Of a stretch of DNA of 27,916 nucleotides, positions 16,090 to 24,228 are shown one piece after another. The notes beneath the pieces were generated by a model. The model searched no databases and was not told the DNA's origin. It saw only the letters and a program-made list of their open reading frames with translations. The stretch is from Promethearchaeota archaeon (GTDB lineage Archaea > Asgardarchaeota > Lokiarchaeia > Sigynarchaeales > SOKP01): assembly GCA_016839425.1 (NCBI GenBank), contig JAEOUI010000364.1, positions 1 through 27,916 of the forward strand, read 5' to 3'. A program made the translations under genes and the position numbers. Numbering within the stretch: the first letter of the stretch is position 1; the number at the start of each line of letters is the position of its first letter.

Positions 16090-18765
16090 ATGTTTTTAAA
16101 CAAAGCAGATATTAACGATAAAAACAATGCTCTGATAAATGCACTTAATCTTGTTGGGATAGGTATCGATATCGTCAGTGTAAATCACGAGATATTATTC
16201 CAAAACCAGGTTTTAAAAGAAAGATTTGGGGATTTCGCTGGAGAGATTTGCTACAAAAAATACATGGCATTAGACAAACCATGCGAATTCTGTCCGATGG
16301 AAAAAGCAATTAAAAACAATAGTGTTGAAAGAATTGAGTTAAAGGGTGTTGACGGTCGTTTTTATGAAATTTATTCCGCACCCATTCCAAATTCCGACGG
16401 TTTCATTGATATGGTCGCAGAAATTGTAATAGATATAACCAATCGCCGGAGAAACGAGCAAAAAATTTTAGAATCTGAAGAGAAATTCAAAAGCATAAGT
16501 GAACAAAATTTAATGGGAATAACAATTATTCAAGACAATCTCGTTAAATATGTTAATAAGACATTAGCAGACATATATGGCTATTCACTTGAAGAGGTTT
16601 ACGACTGGAAGCCAAGTGAGTTTCTAAAACTTATTGCACCCGAATTCTTAGAGATTGTTAGAGTACAGGTAAAAAAAAAACAAGAAGGCAACGGAGATGT
16701 AATCACGCATTATCAATATCGAGGAATTAAAAAATCAGGAGAGAAAATCTGGGTTGATAATTTTTCTAAAACAATACAATATGATGATAGACCTGCGGAT
16801 TTGATAATGCAAATAGATATGACTGAGAAGCGGAAGTTTGAAGAAGAATTAAGAGATTCGGAACAAAAATATCGAGCTCTTTTCGATGGTGCTAACGATT
16901 CGATTTTTTTAATGAAAGAATATAAGTTCGTTGAGTGTAATAAAAAATCATTAGAAATCTTTGGATATGAACAGCAATCGGAAATTTTAGGCCTTTATCC
17001 TTGGGATATTTCTCCTATATTTCAACCAAATGGAATGGAATCCAAAAAAATGGCTATTGATTATATGAATAATGCATTGAATGGAAATGCCCAGAGATTC
17101 TATTGGAAACATCAAAAAAAGGACGGAAATTTCATTGACGCTGAAGTCTCGCTAAATTGCATTTTAATTAAAAATACATGTTATCTTCAAGCAATTGTGA
17201 GAGATGTCACGGATAAAGTCAAGTCTGAGCGTGAACTCAAGGAATCAGAAGAGAAATTCAGAATTTTGGCGGAACAATCTTTAATGGGTATAAATATTGT
17301 TCAAGAAAATCAAATAAAGTATATCAACCAAGCGTATCTTGATATTTTTGGATATAGCTTAGAGGAAATTATGGCATTTACCTTGGAAGATGTTAAAAAA
17401 GCCATACATCCAGACGACAGAGAATTCGCATTAGACCAACTAAAAAAAAAGCAAGAGGGGGGCGCAGACGCAATCACGCATTATCAATACCGTGGTGTTA
17501 AAAAATCGGGTCAAATAATATGGGTTGAAACTTATTCTAAAACGATAATATTTGAAGGAGGATTAGCGGATTTCATTACGATAATTGACATTACTAAAAG
17601 CAAAAATGCTGAAAATAAATTAAAGGTGTCAGAAAAGAAATATCGCGAGTTATTTGAGGAATCTCCCGTCGGGATCATGTTATTTAACGATTCTTACGAT
17701 TTGGTGGCAGTCAATGATAAGATTCAAACCTTGATCTCGGAGGTCTATAATAAATTCGTCCAAGGGAGAAGTTTTATAGAACTGATTCAATTATTTAAAA
17801 ATTCTAAAGAACTATCGAAAATATTTGTCCAACGAATCGATCTACTCAAGAGTGGATATAAAACAGAACCAATAGAATTAAAAGCTGTAATGCCGTCGGG
17901 GCTTGAAAAGTGGTTTCTCTGGCAAAGTTCTACGATCCATCTTTCTGAAAATAAAAACTTACTTCAAATCATCATATTAGACATTACGGAGAAAAAAGAG
18001 GCGGAGATTCTGGTTATCGAGGAAAGACAGAGAATTCAGAAACTAAACGACATGCGTCAAGAACTTGTAACACGGATTTCGCACGAATTAAATACACCAG
18101 TTACTTCCGTGTATGGTGCTCTGCAGGTTTTATTGGATATACACGAAAATAAAATGAGTAAAGAAATATTAGAATTAATGAAAATCATAGAGAAAGGCAC
18201 TAAACGACTAAGAACTCTCATAGAAACGCTCGTGAACGCTTCAAAATTCGACTATAAGAAGCAAGAATTAAACCTTCAAGAAAAAAATATCCTAAAAATA
18301 GTTAGGGATCAAGTACATGAATTGGAATTTTATGCAAAATCTAGAGATATTAGATGTGATGTGGATCTTCCTCCCAAATTTATGATATACTTGGATAAGA
18401 TGTTATTTGAACAAGTAATAACAAATATTTTATCTAACGCAATTAATAATACACTGCCAGGAGGGCGAATATTTGTAAATTTTAAAGAAACTAAAGATTA
18501 CATTGATATAATAATTCGCGATACGGGTGTTGGAATCACCCAAGAAGAGAAAACAAGATTATTTAAAAGATTTGGGAAGATAGAACGATACGGGAAGGGA
18601 GAAAATGTGTATATAGAAGGTGCTGGTATGGGCTTATATATTTCAAAGGAAATCGTTGAATTACATAGAGGCCAAATCTTTGTCGAATCTGAAGGAAAAA
18701 ATAAAGGATCGACATTTACCGTACGATTGTTTAAAAAAGATCTCGTGAAAAAATCAGAAAGTTGA
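16090..18765 (+). CDS. Five-PAS sensor histidine kinase (891 aa)
   Basis: Cytoplasmic sensor kinase. PAS1 carries C54-x10-C65-x2-C68 (CYKKYMALDKPCEFCP). Four more PAS domains follow; the second and fourth are similar (SEQ(N/S)LMGI near each start, then THYQYRG). HisKA: ISHELNTP, His665, with Asn replacing the usual Lys. HATPase: N-box NILSNAINNT, G1 DTGVGIT (near 811), G2 GAGMGL; complete. No transmembrane segment or receiver. I place the start at ATG 16090 because its N-terminus (MFLNKADINDKNNALI) aligns with the start of the 11972 kinase. An in-frame TTG at 16051 would add 13 residues and sits only about 10 bases from the predicted transcription start. Its first PAS is closest to that of the interrupted kinase at 3770 (GIGIDIVSV, EILFQNQVLKE), while its core is closest to 11972, so domains have been shuffled between paralogues. 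Confidence 0.93.
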   Translation: MFLNKADINDKNNALINALNLVGIGIDIVSVNHEILFQNQVLKERFGDFAGEICYKKYMALDKPCEFCPMEKAIKNNSVERIELKGVDGRFYEIYSAPIPNSDGFIDMVAEIVIDITNRRRNEQKILESEEKFKSISEQNLMGITIIQDNLVKYVNKTLADIYGYSLEEVYDWKPSEFLKLIAPEFLEIVRVQVKKKQEGNGDVITHYQYRGIKKSGEKIWVDNFSKTIQYDDRPADLIMQIDMTEKRKFEEELRDSEQKYRALFDGANDSIFLMKEYKFVECNKKSLEIFGYEQQSEILGLYPWDISPIFQPNGMESKKMAIDYMNNALNGNAQRFYWKHQKKDGNFIDAEVSLNCILIKNTCYLQAIVRDVTDKVKSERELKESEEKFRILAEQSLMGINIVQENQIKYINQAYLDIFGYSLEEIMAFTLEDVKKAIHPDDREFALDQLKKKQEGGADAITHYQYRGVKKSGQIIWVETYSKTIIFEGGLADFITIIDITKSKNAENKLKVSEKKYRELFEESPVGIMLFNDSYDLVAVNDKIQTLISEVYNKFVQGRSFIELIQLFKNSKELSKIFVQRIDLLKSGYKTEPIELKAVMPSGLEKWFLWQSSTIHLSENKNLLQIIILDITEKKEAEILVIEERQRIQKLNDMRQELVTRISHELNTPVTSVYGALQVLLDIHENKMSKEILELMKIIEKGTKRLRTLIETLVNASKFDYKKQELNLQEKNILKIVRDQVHELEFYAKSRDIRCDVDLPPKFMIYLDKMLFEQVITNILSNAINNTLPGGRIFVNFKETKDYIDIIIRDTGVGITQEEKTRLFKRFGKIERYGKGENVYIEGAGMGLYISKEIVELHRGQIFVESEGKNKGSTFTVRLFKKDLVKKSES

Positions 18766-18834
18766 TCTTATAAACAATAGACACATATAATTTTTTTTAA
18801 TTATTCAGGAGGTATTTTAGAATTAGAAGAATTT

Positions 18835-19677
18835 TTATCTTTTCAGAAGATCAAAAACTACTTTAAAATCCTTTAAATCAAAAGGCTTTGAAATCACATC
18901 AGTTACATTAAATTTTTTCATATTTTCTAAGGCCTCTGCTCTTGGAATCGCAGTTAGAAAGACGACTGGGATGTCTTGAATTGTTTTATTTGACCTGATC
19001 GATTTAATTATATCATAACCACTAATGTCCGGTAAAATGAGATCAAGTAAAACGAGTTTCGGAGTATATTCAGAAAATAGTTTAAGACCATCTCTACCGT
19101 TTGTCGCCGAAACGCAAGAAAATCCTTTCTTTTTAAAGAAGATTTCCAAGAAATTTACGACTGTAACTTCGTCCTCTATCAAGGCAATATCGCACTCATT
19201 TAAATCTAGGAATAATTTACTAGTATTATCTGATTTTATTACATCTAACTTCTTTACGATGATTTTTTCGAGATTAATACATTGATTAAAAGCATTTGAT
19301 AGAATATTTCGAACACCCTCTTCAAAAGAACTTCCATATTCTTCAATGATGAGCTGTAAATATGCTTTTAGCGAGGTGAGAGGATCTTTTAAGTCGTGAG
19401 ATAAATTAGATAGAAAATCCTCTGTTTTTTCTGTAAATAAGACATCTTGATCTATTAATGATTCTACTGCTTTTCTAATGAGTTTTGATAAACTAGAATA
19501 ATTATTTTTTTCAGCAAAATTGATCCACTCTTCTTTTACACCTTCTGGAACATAGAGAGACAACCTATCTCGATTTAAATAATAATCCTTTTCTCCTTTT
19601 TGCCACTTTTTAAATCCCTCTGTGATTTTATTCCTCCAAATTGCGTGCCTACCTGTTTCCTGTTCGTATTGTTCCAT
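18835..19677 (-). CDS. Ribbon-helix-helix / HisKA / receiver fusion protein
   Basis: 280 residues in three parts. Residues about 36-76 (RLSLYVPEGVKEEW, then SLSKLIRKAVESLI) look like a CopG/MetJ-type ribbon-helix-helix DNA-binding fold. Residues about 86-150 are a HisKA-like helical hairpin with H-box LSHDLKDPL (His94). No HATPase domain follows, so it cannot autophosphorylate by itself. Residues about 162-280 are a receiver with acidic pair E168/D169, phosphoacceptor D212 (LLDLILPD), T242 and K264 (SKPF), all intact. It could take phosphate at His94 and/or D212 from neighbouring kinases and act directly at DNA (inference). ATG at 19677 is preceded by GAGGA, though very close. It is convergent with the 16090 kinase (69-base gap) and divergent from the gene at 19932. 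Domain calls for HisKA and receiver are firm; the ribbon-helix-helix is likely. Confidence 0.85.
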   Translation of the reverse strand: MEQYEQETGRHAIWRNKITEGFKKWQKGEKDYYLNRDRLSLYVPEGVKEEWINFAEKNNYSSLSKLIRKAVESLIDQDVLFTEKTEDFLSNLSHDLKDPLTSLKAYLQLIIEEYGSSFEEGVRNILSNAFNQCINLEKIIVKKLDVIKSDNTSKLFLDLNECDIALIEDEVTVVNFLEIFFKKKGFSCVSATNGRDGLKLFSEYTPKLVLLDLILPDISGYDIIKSIRSNKTIQDIPVVFLTAIPRAEALENMKKFNVTDVISKPFDLKDFKVVFDLLKR

Positions 19678-19740
19678 TTCCTCTGTTTTTTTGAGATCAA
19701 TAATAATTAATACACCTTTTTTACATATATTTTGTATATA

Positions 19741-19928
19741 TATACATATATAAAAGTTATTGTAATATTTTATTCAAACCTATTATAGTAGCAAAATAAT
19801 ATCGTTGATTTTCATATGATTTTATTTGTATTGTATCGCGCAACATTGAAATGTAAAACAATGTTTATATACATATTCTACTATTCAATGTATGTATAAT
19901 ACTTATCATTTTTGAAGAGGTATGTATA
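19741..19928. promoter_or_regulatory. Cluster of TATGTATA / TATACATA sites in a divergent promoter region
   Basis: The 8-mer occurs four times in the 254-base gap: TATACATA at 19741-19748 and 19868-19875, TATGTATA at 19891-19898 and 19921-19928. The last overlaps the leader of the 19932 gene. Ribbon-helix-helix proteins bind such short repeated operators. Some copies may simply be TATA boxes in AT-rich DNA; TTTATATACATATT near 19864-19877 is well placed as the 19932 promoter. Confidence 0.35.
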
Positions 19929-19931
19929 AAA

Positions 19932-20306
19932 ATGGCAATAAAATTTAATTCTCAATCCATTAAAGAAGCAGAAGATTATTACAAAACTTTACACATGGAA
20001 ACCGATCAGAGACAAATTATCGAATCCATGGCAGGTTTGGTTGCAGATCACCTTCCAGTGCCAGAACGAGCAATTAAAGGATTTATGTGGCGCGCTATTA
20101 AGAATTGGCAAGTTGATAAAAAGAGAGGTTTGGATGAAATAAAGAAATCAACATCAAGTGAAAAAGTAGATATCGCCGTCAATTTATTCGAATATTTCGA
20201 AACAGAAATAAAGCGAATCATGATTGATAAGAGTCAAGAATCTCTCTTAAGCTCTGCCATTCAAGAAGGATTGAATCTCTACAAGCAAAAATTTGTCAAT
20301 CGATAA
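19932..20306 (+). CDS. Small unknown helical protein (124 aa)
   Basis: I do not recognise the family. The 124 residues are charged and predicted helical by eye, with no signal peptide or membrane segment. The middle contains VPERAIKGFMWRAIKNW, rich in aromatic and basic residues; the C-terminus (ESLLSSAIQEGLNLYKQKF) could be an amphipathic helix. ATG 19932 has a GAGG at 19917-19920 about 11 bases upstream. It diverges from the ribbon-helix-helix/receiver gene across a region with four TATRTATA-type sites, so it may be controlled by that protein. A T-rich run follows at about 20325-20350. Being real is likely from length, promoter and start; function unknown. Confidence 0.65.
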   Translation: MAIKFNSQSIKEAEDYYKTLHMETDQRQIIESMAGLVADHLPVPERAIKGFMWRAIKNWQVDKKRGLDEIKKSTSSEKVDIAVNLFEYFETEIKRIMIDKSQESLLSSAIQEGLNLYKQKFVNR

Positions 20307-20318
20307 TTTTACTAATTT

Positions 20319-20350
20319 CAATTTTTTTTTATATTTTATTTTTTTTTTAA
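20319..20350 (+). terminator. Poly-T terminator after the 124-aa gene
   Basis: Two long T runs (about nine each) separated by ATATTTTA follow the TAA at 20306 within 50 bases. Confidence 0.5.
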
Positions 20351-20383
20351 GAAAATTAAAAGTAAGTAAATCATTACAAGGTC

Positions 20384-21160
20384 GTGATGATCGAAAATAT
20401 CAAGATAGGCATTAAGATACATTTAAACGAAATTGGTTTATTTCAGCAGATACGCGAGCATCAAGATATTATAGATTTCGTGGAAATACTTTTACCATTT
20501 GATTTTAAATCAAAAGATTTAAGCGTCATAAAAAGCCTACAAATACCCTATAACATACATTTACCCCATTTCACGAAAGGAATAGATTTTGGAAACAAGA
20601 AACAAACCAAATTTAATCAAGAATTTATCGAAAGGGTAAGAACACATGAGGACTTATTACAAGCATTGAGTCCTAGTTGTTATATCGTTCATCCGGAGTC
20701 TGGAGACCTCCAGCTTTCGATATCGAACTTGAAGCAGTTAATCATTGCACCTCTTGCTTTAGAAAACATGCCTTATCGATCGCTTGCTGGAGGAACTTGC
20801 TTGGCATATCACCCAGAATCAATTTTACCATTTTTTGAGCAAGTGACGGGATTGGAGTTCTGTCTCGACTTGAATCATGCTGTAAAAACAGCAATTTCAA
20901 AATCTTATGACTCTCTTGAACTGATTGAAAATTTCCTCGAAATTAAAAAACCCATTCATTTTCATTTGTCTGACGGTAATTTAACCAACGAGCTTGACGA
21001 ACACTTGCCGTTGGGAAAAGGCCAATACAACTTGAGCGGGATTAAAAATATTTTGCTTAACATTGGGTCTGAAGTGTCTTTAACTTTTGAAACGCCAAGA
21101 AAGAACAAGGTATCCGTTCAAGAAGATTTGGTAAATATGAATTATTTTATTGAAATTTAA
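20384..21160 (+). CDS. Xylose isomerase-like TIM barrel protein (AP endonuclease family 2)
   Basis: 258 residues, the whole length of a single barrel. Candidate metal ligands lie at strand ends: HLPHF (59, 62), VHPESG (103), LALEN (Glu127), LDLNHA (Asp162, His165), HFHLSDG (192-197), the DEHLPLGKG loop (205-213) and TFETPR (Glu236). This set matches endonuclease IV/sugar-isomerase folds that use two or three divalent metals. It could be a sugar epimerase/isomerase or a nuclease; the sequence does not decide. GTG 20384 is followed at once by ATG 20387, and an AAGGT sits 4 bases before the ATG, so either start gives the same protein bar one residue. It is convergent with another TIM-barrel protein of the same broad superfamily at 21239. 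Confidence 0.8.
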   Translation: MMIENIKIGIKIHLNEIGLFQQIREHQDIIDFVEILLPFDFKSKDLSVIKSLQIPYNIHLPHFTKGIDFGNKKQTKFNQEFIERVRTHEDLLQALSPSCYIVHPESGDLQLSISNLKQLIIAPLALENMPYRSLAGGTCLAYHPESILPFFEQVTGLEFCLDLNHAVKTAISKSYDSLELIENFLEIKKPIHFHLSDGNLTNELDEHLPLGKGQYNLSGIKNILLNIGSEVSLTFETPRKNKVSVQEDLVNMNYFIEI

Positions 21161-21238
21161 ATAAATTTTAATATTTGTTCTCTGCAATAATCCATTGTAA
21201 TTTTCTATATCTAAAATTAAATAAATCTTAATTTGAAT

Positions 21239-22087
21239 TCAAGTTGGATCCTCGCTTGTTCGGAACAGGGGATATAAATAATTAAAGACCTTCTGATAAA
21301 GTCCTTTCGAACAATCGTTCTCGGCCAAAATAATGGAATAAGGACGTCGATAACCGATCTTGCGAGCCCACCTAAAGAATTCCTTAAAATCGAATAATTC
21401 TTTTTCTGAAACTTGCTTTTCAGCGTCTTTATAAGACAATCCCTCGGAAAATCTTTTGAATTTAAAATCGCTCAAGCGAAACAATAACAAGCTCTCGGAT
21501 AAATCCTTTAGTTGAGCGTAATCTAATTTATCTCGAGCTAGATGAACAACATTAGTTACAATGCCCAAGTTTTCTTTATCCTCTAATCTTTCGAAAAGTT
21601 CTTTTAAATCACTCGCGTTTGATAATGAACAAAATGGATCACTTAGAAATTCAAAACCAAGCTTTAATCCGTTTTCAAACGCTTTTTTTAAAAGAAATTT
21701 CAGTCTGTTTTCAGTCCTTTTCAAAATTCTCCATTGAGGGATGCCTGCTTGGATCGCATTTTCGTCAAGTAGGGAAGGAGTCACGATCAAGAGTCCAGTC
21801 TCTAACTTATACGCTTGGGACATCATTTGCTGAAAGGAGGGTAGTGTTTCACGCTTGAAAAGCTTTTCAGAGTTTAATGAAAAGTCTTTTAAGCCAAATA
21901 GGCTTTCGATTTCGATATCGTAAGAAGCCATTAGTTCTTTAATAGCATTAAGGTTGATATCATTTTGGACTGCTCTATTTAATTTAAAAGAATCAAGTTC
22001 AAGACTTCGAAAGCCTTTCACATTCTTTATTAACATTTCAAGGCGGAGTTCTTTACAGGTTGCTTGGTTGAGAACGAGTTTTAACAT
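21239..22087 (-). CDS. Sugar phosphate isomerase/epimerase-like TIM barrel protein
   Basis: 282 residues with alternating short hydrophobic strands and helices typical of the xylose isomerase-like barrel. Remnants of the metal site are visible: GFEFL, TNVVHLAR, RLSDF and IILAEND. Compared with active relatives, the usual D-x-x-H becomes NVVH and the usual H-x-SD becomes RLSD, so metal binding may be weakened or altered. Substrate unknown. ATG 22087; a TATA-like GATATAAAAATT lies about 50 bases upstream on this strand. It has its own promoter and is 63 bases from the aldo/keto reductase gene, which is upstream on the same strand, so partial co-transcription is possible. The family is moderately sure; activity is not. 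Confidence 0.7.
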   Translation of the reverse strand: MLKLVLNQATCKELRLEMLIKNVKGFRSLELDSFKLNRAVQNDINLNAIKELMASYDIEIESLFGLKDFSLNSEKLFKRETLPSFQQMMSQAYKLETGLLIVTPSLLDENAIQAGIPQWRILKRTENRLKFLLKKAFENGLKLGFEFLSDPFCSLSNASDLKELFERLEDKENLGIVTNVVHLARDKLDYAQLKDLSESLLLFRLSDFKFKRFSEGLSYKDAEKQVSEKELFDFKEFFRWARKIGYRRPYSIILAENDCSKGLYQKVFNYLYPLFRTSEDPT

Positions 22088-22150
22088 ATAAGTAACGAAA
22101 ATACGACAGGCTTTATTAATACTGCTCGAATTTTTATATCAACGCAAGAA

Positions 22151-23152
22151 TTACCACAGATTATGAACAATTGGTTTTATCATTGAATCGTAGATTTCCT
22201 CGATTTCTTGCATTTGCGTCTTGGTTAAGGGAGGAAGCTCAGAAGCGGAAGCGTTAGATAGCACATGCTCTGGCTTACTCGCTCCGGGAATGACACACGA
22301 TACTGCTTCATGCATCAATATCCATCGTAAAGCGAATGGTGCTAGATTTTCAGGATTATTTAAAACGATTTTTACTTTCTCAACAGCATCTAATCCCAAT
22401 TGATAATCAATTCCAGAAAATGTCTCTCCCCTGTCGAACGCTTCACCGTTGCGATTGAAAGATCTATGGTCGTCTTTGCCAAATTGAGTGTTTTGCGTGA
22501 ATTTTCCAGAAAGCAGACCGCTCGCTAGAGGCACGCGCACGATGATTCCAACATTTTTTTTCTTAGCGTTTTCAAACAACAATTCTTTTGGTCTTTGACG
22601 GAAGATATTAAAAATGATTTGAATAGTAGATAAATTTTCGTATTCGAGTGCTTTTAGTCCTTCTTCTACCTTTTCTATGCTAACGCCATAATGTCTTATC
22701 TTACCATCATTAACTAGATCGTCCAAGTAAGAAAAGACTTCGGGCTTGTAATATACATCAGTTGGTGGACAATGAAGTTGAAGCAAGTCAATAGTATTCG
22801 TTTTTAGATTCTTTAAACTGTCGTTTACGAATTTTTCCAAATTAGTTGGTGTATACCCTGCCGAATCGTGGGGATTTAACTTTCTTCCGCATTTTGTAGC
22901 GATATATATCTGTTTTTCAACTCCGAGTTCGCTTCGAAATTTTCCACATGCCCGCTCGCTAAGACCATCTCGATACACGTCCGCCGTGTCAAAAAAATTC
23001 ATTCCTGTAGAATACGCCGTCTGAAGAGTTTTTTTAGCGAGTTCCTCCTTGAAGTCTTGGCCCCAGACACCGCCTAATTGCCACGTTCCGAGAGATACTT
23101 CAGATACATCGATACCCGTTTTTCCTAACTTTCGACATTTCATAATCTTCAA
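22151..23152 (-). CDS. Aldo/keto reductase
   Basis: 333 residues, normal for the family. NADPH-dependent reduction of an aldehyde or ketone (or the reverse) on a TIM barrel. The catalytic tetrad is present: D55 and Y60 in FFDTADVYRDG, K87 in IATKCG, H127 in LLQLHCPP. The C-terminal coenzyme region (LRWILMHEAVSCVIPGAS, then HVLSNASA) is typical. Start at ATG 23152 gives MKIMKCRKLGKTG; the ATG at 23143 (MKCRKLGKTG) matches most relatives and cannot be excluded. A TATA-like TTATTATAATC about 26 bases upstream would make the message nearly leaderless. Substrate unknown. Confidence 0.92.
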   Translation of the reverse strand: MKIMKCRKLGKTGIDVSEVSLGTWQLGGVWGQDFKEELAKKTLQTAYSTGMNFFDTADVYRDGLSERACGKFRSELGVEKQIYIATKCGRKLNPHDSAGYTPTNLEKFVNDSLKNLKTNTIDLLQLHCPPTDVYYKPEVFSYLDDLVNDGKIRHYGVSIEKVEEGLKALEYENLSTIQIIFNIFRQRPKELLFENAKKKNVGIIVRVPLASGLLSGKFTQNTQFGKDDHRSFNRNGEAFDRGETFSGIDYQLGLDAVEKVKIVLNNPENLAPFALRWILMHEAVSCVIPGASKPEHVLSNASASELPPLTKTQMQEIEEIYDSMIKPIVHNLW

Positions 23153-23201
23153 TCGTGTCTTTTATAAAAAAAGATTATAATAAAGGTATCAAAGGCAACT
23201 A

Positions 23202-23957
23202 TTAACTATTTTGGGATGTTTCAAAGGAATTCTGGATATTTTTTAAGGATCCTTTCATCCATTTCGGTAGGATAAAACCACCGTAGTAACATATTGAACT
23301 CACAATCAAGATACTTCTCGTGATTGGAAGGAAGAACACGGGAATAAACTTAAGTGCGTCAAGAATCGCACCTACTCCAAATAAAACGAATGCTAAGATC
23401 AAATATTTTCCTTTTAAGTGATGTTCCTTATTATTGGAACGCATTAGAGTCCTTCCTAACATCAATCCTGGAATTACGAAAATTATTAAATTTATGGAAG
23501 CCCATAAAATCGTAAGTGGTTCGTACTCAACATCGACAGGAGATACTAATGTACCGATGGTGCTAGGATCAATAAATATACCTAAGAGTAAAAGAACTTC
23601 TAAAAATGCCGCAAACACGCAATAAATCCCAACAAAAAGCAATTGCCTTTCTTTCGCAAAGAAATCCGTAATTACAATTACCCAGATGATCTGATTAATG
23701 GGTACGAGAGAATTTCCGATTAAGAAGTAAATTTCGGGATAGAATTGAAGCCCTGAACCGTTGGTAAAAAGTGCGATTAAAAACGATATAGCGCTGGCAA
23801 ACCACGCTTCTGACATTAGTATCCACACGATTCCAACATAAAGATGGATTCGATTCCTACTATAGTGGTAACCTATGATAATTTTTAATCCTACAATGCT
23901 CGATACTATTATGAAAATTAAGGAACATGTCCCGCTTATAGCAATATTCGTGTCCAT
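23202..23957 (-). CDS. Seven-transmembrane-helix protein of unknown function
   Basis: About 251 residues, mostly hydrophobic, with seven membrane segments. By eye (numbered from 23957) they fall near 5-29, 36-60, 71-98, 102-126, 145-167, 178-201 and 205-225. The loops are short and the C-terminal tail is polar. There is no visible sensor, kinase or transporter signature, and no lysine in the position expected of a rhodopsin Schiff base that I can identify. The family is not recognised; a receptor-like role is only a guess from topology. I choose ATG 23957 because AAAGGAGA stands six bases before it; the longer start at 23978 would put that site inside the gene and add seven charged residues. 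49 bases upstream of the aldo/keto reductase on the same strand. Confidence 0.7.
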   Translation of the reverse strand: MDTNIAISGTCSLIFIIVSSIVGLKIIIGYHYSRNRIHLYVGIVWILMSEAWFASAISFLIALFTNGSGLQFYPEIYFLIGNSLVPINQIIWVIVITDFFAKERQLLFVGIYCVFAAFLEVLLLLGIFIDPSTIGTLVSPVDVEYEPLTILWASINLIIFVIPGLMLGRTLMRSNNKEHHLKGKYLILAFVLFGVGAILDALKFIPVFFLPITRSILIVSSICYYGGFILPKWMKGSLKNIQNSFETSQNS

Positions 23958-24037
23958 TCGCATTCTCCTTTTAAGCAATGACTAGTATGAAATATCAATA
24001 AAAATTTTTACATTTAAATATTCCCAGAATTGAAAGA

Positions 24038-24127
24038 ATGAACAGACAGCATGCTACTCAAGTCCTCAATTTCTTAGAATATTATATTCAGATCTTATAT
24101 CATGAATTAAAAAACCCATTGGTATGA
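24038..24127 (+). other. Short open frame ending in a kinase H-box-like sequence
   Basis: Within the 23979-24228 gap a 29-codon ATG frame ends FLEYYIQILYHELKNPLV then TGA. HELKNPL is the classic HisKA phosphoacceptor motif, but nothing else of a kinase is visible around it. It may be a relic of a degraded kinase or chance. No ribosome site is seen. Confidence 0.2.
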
Positions 24128-24198
24128 AATAGTAATTTTTTTTTGATAATATTTTAAATATTTATAACGAGTTTTATTTATCATTAGAGCATTATTAC

Positions 24199-24208
24199 AT
24201 TTATAAAA
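24199..24208 (+). promoter_or_regulatory. TATA box of the acetyltransferase
   Basis: ATTTATAAAA is centred 25 bases before the ATG at 24229 with no ribosome site between them, the layout of a leaderless archaeal transcript. Confidence 0.55.
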
Positions 24209-24228
24209 AAATCATCATTCACATTATA

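Noticed and set aside
15987..20386. Shared 10-mer CAAGGTCGTG at 15987-15996 and 20377-20386
   Set aside because: The second copy overlaps a ribosome site and start codon and lacks the second arm of the palindrome; probably chance.
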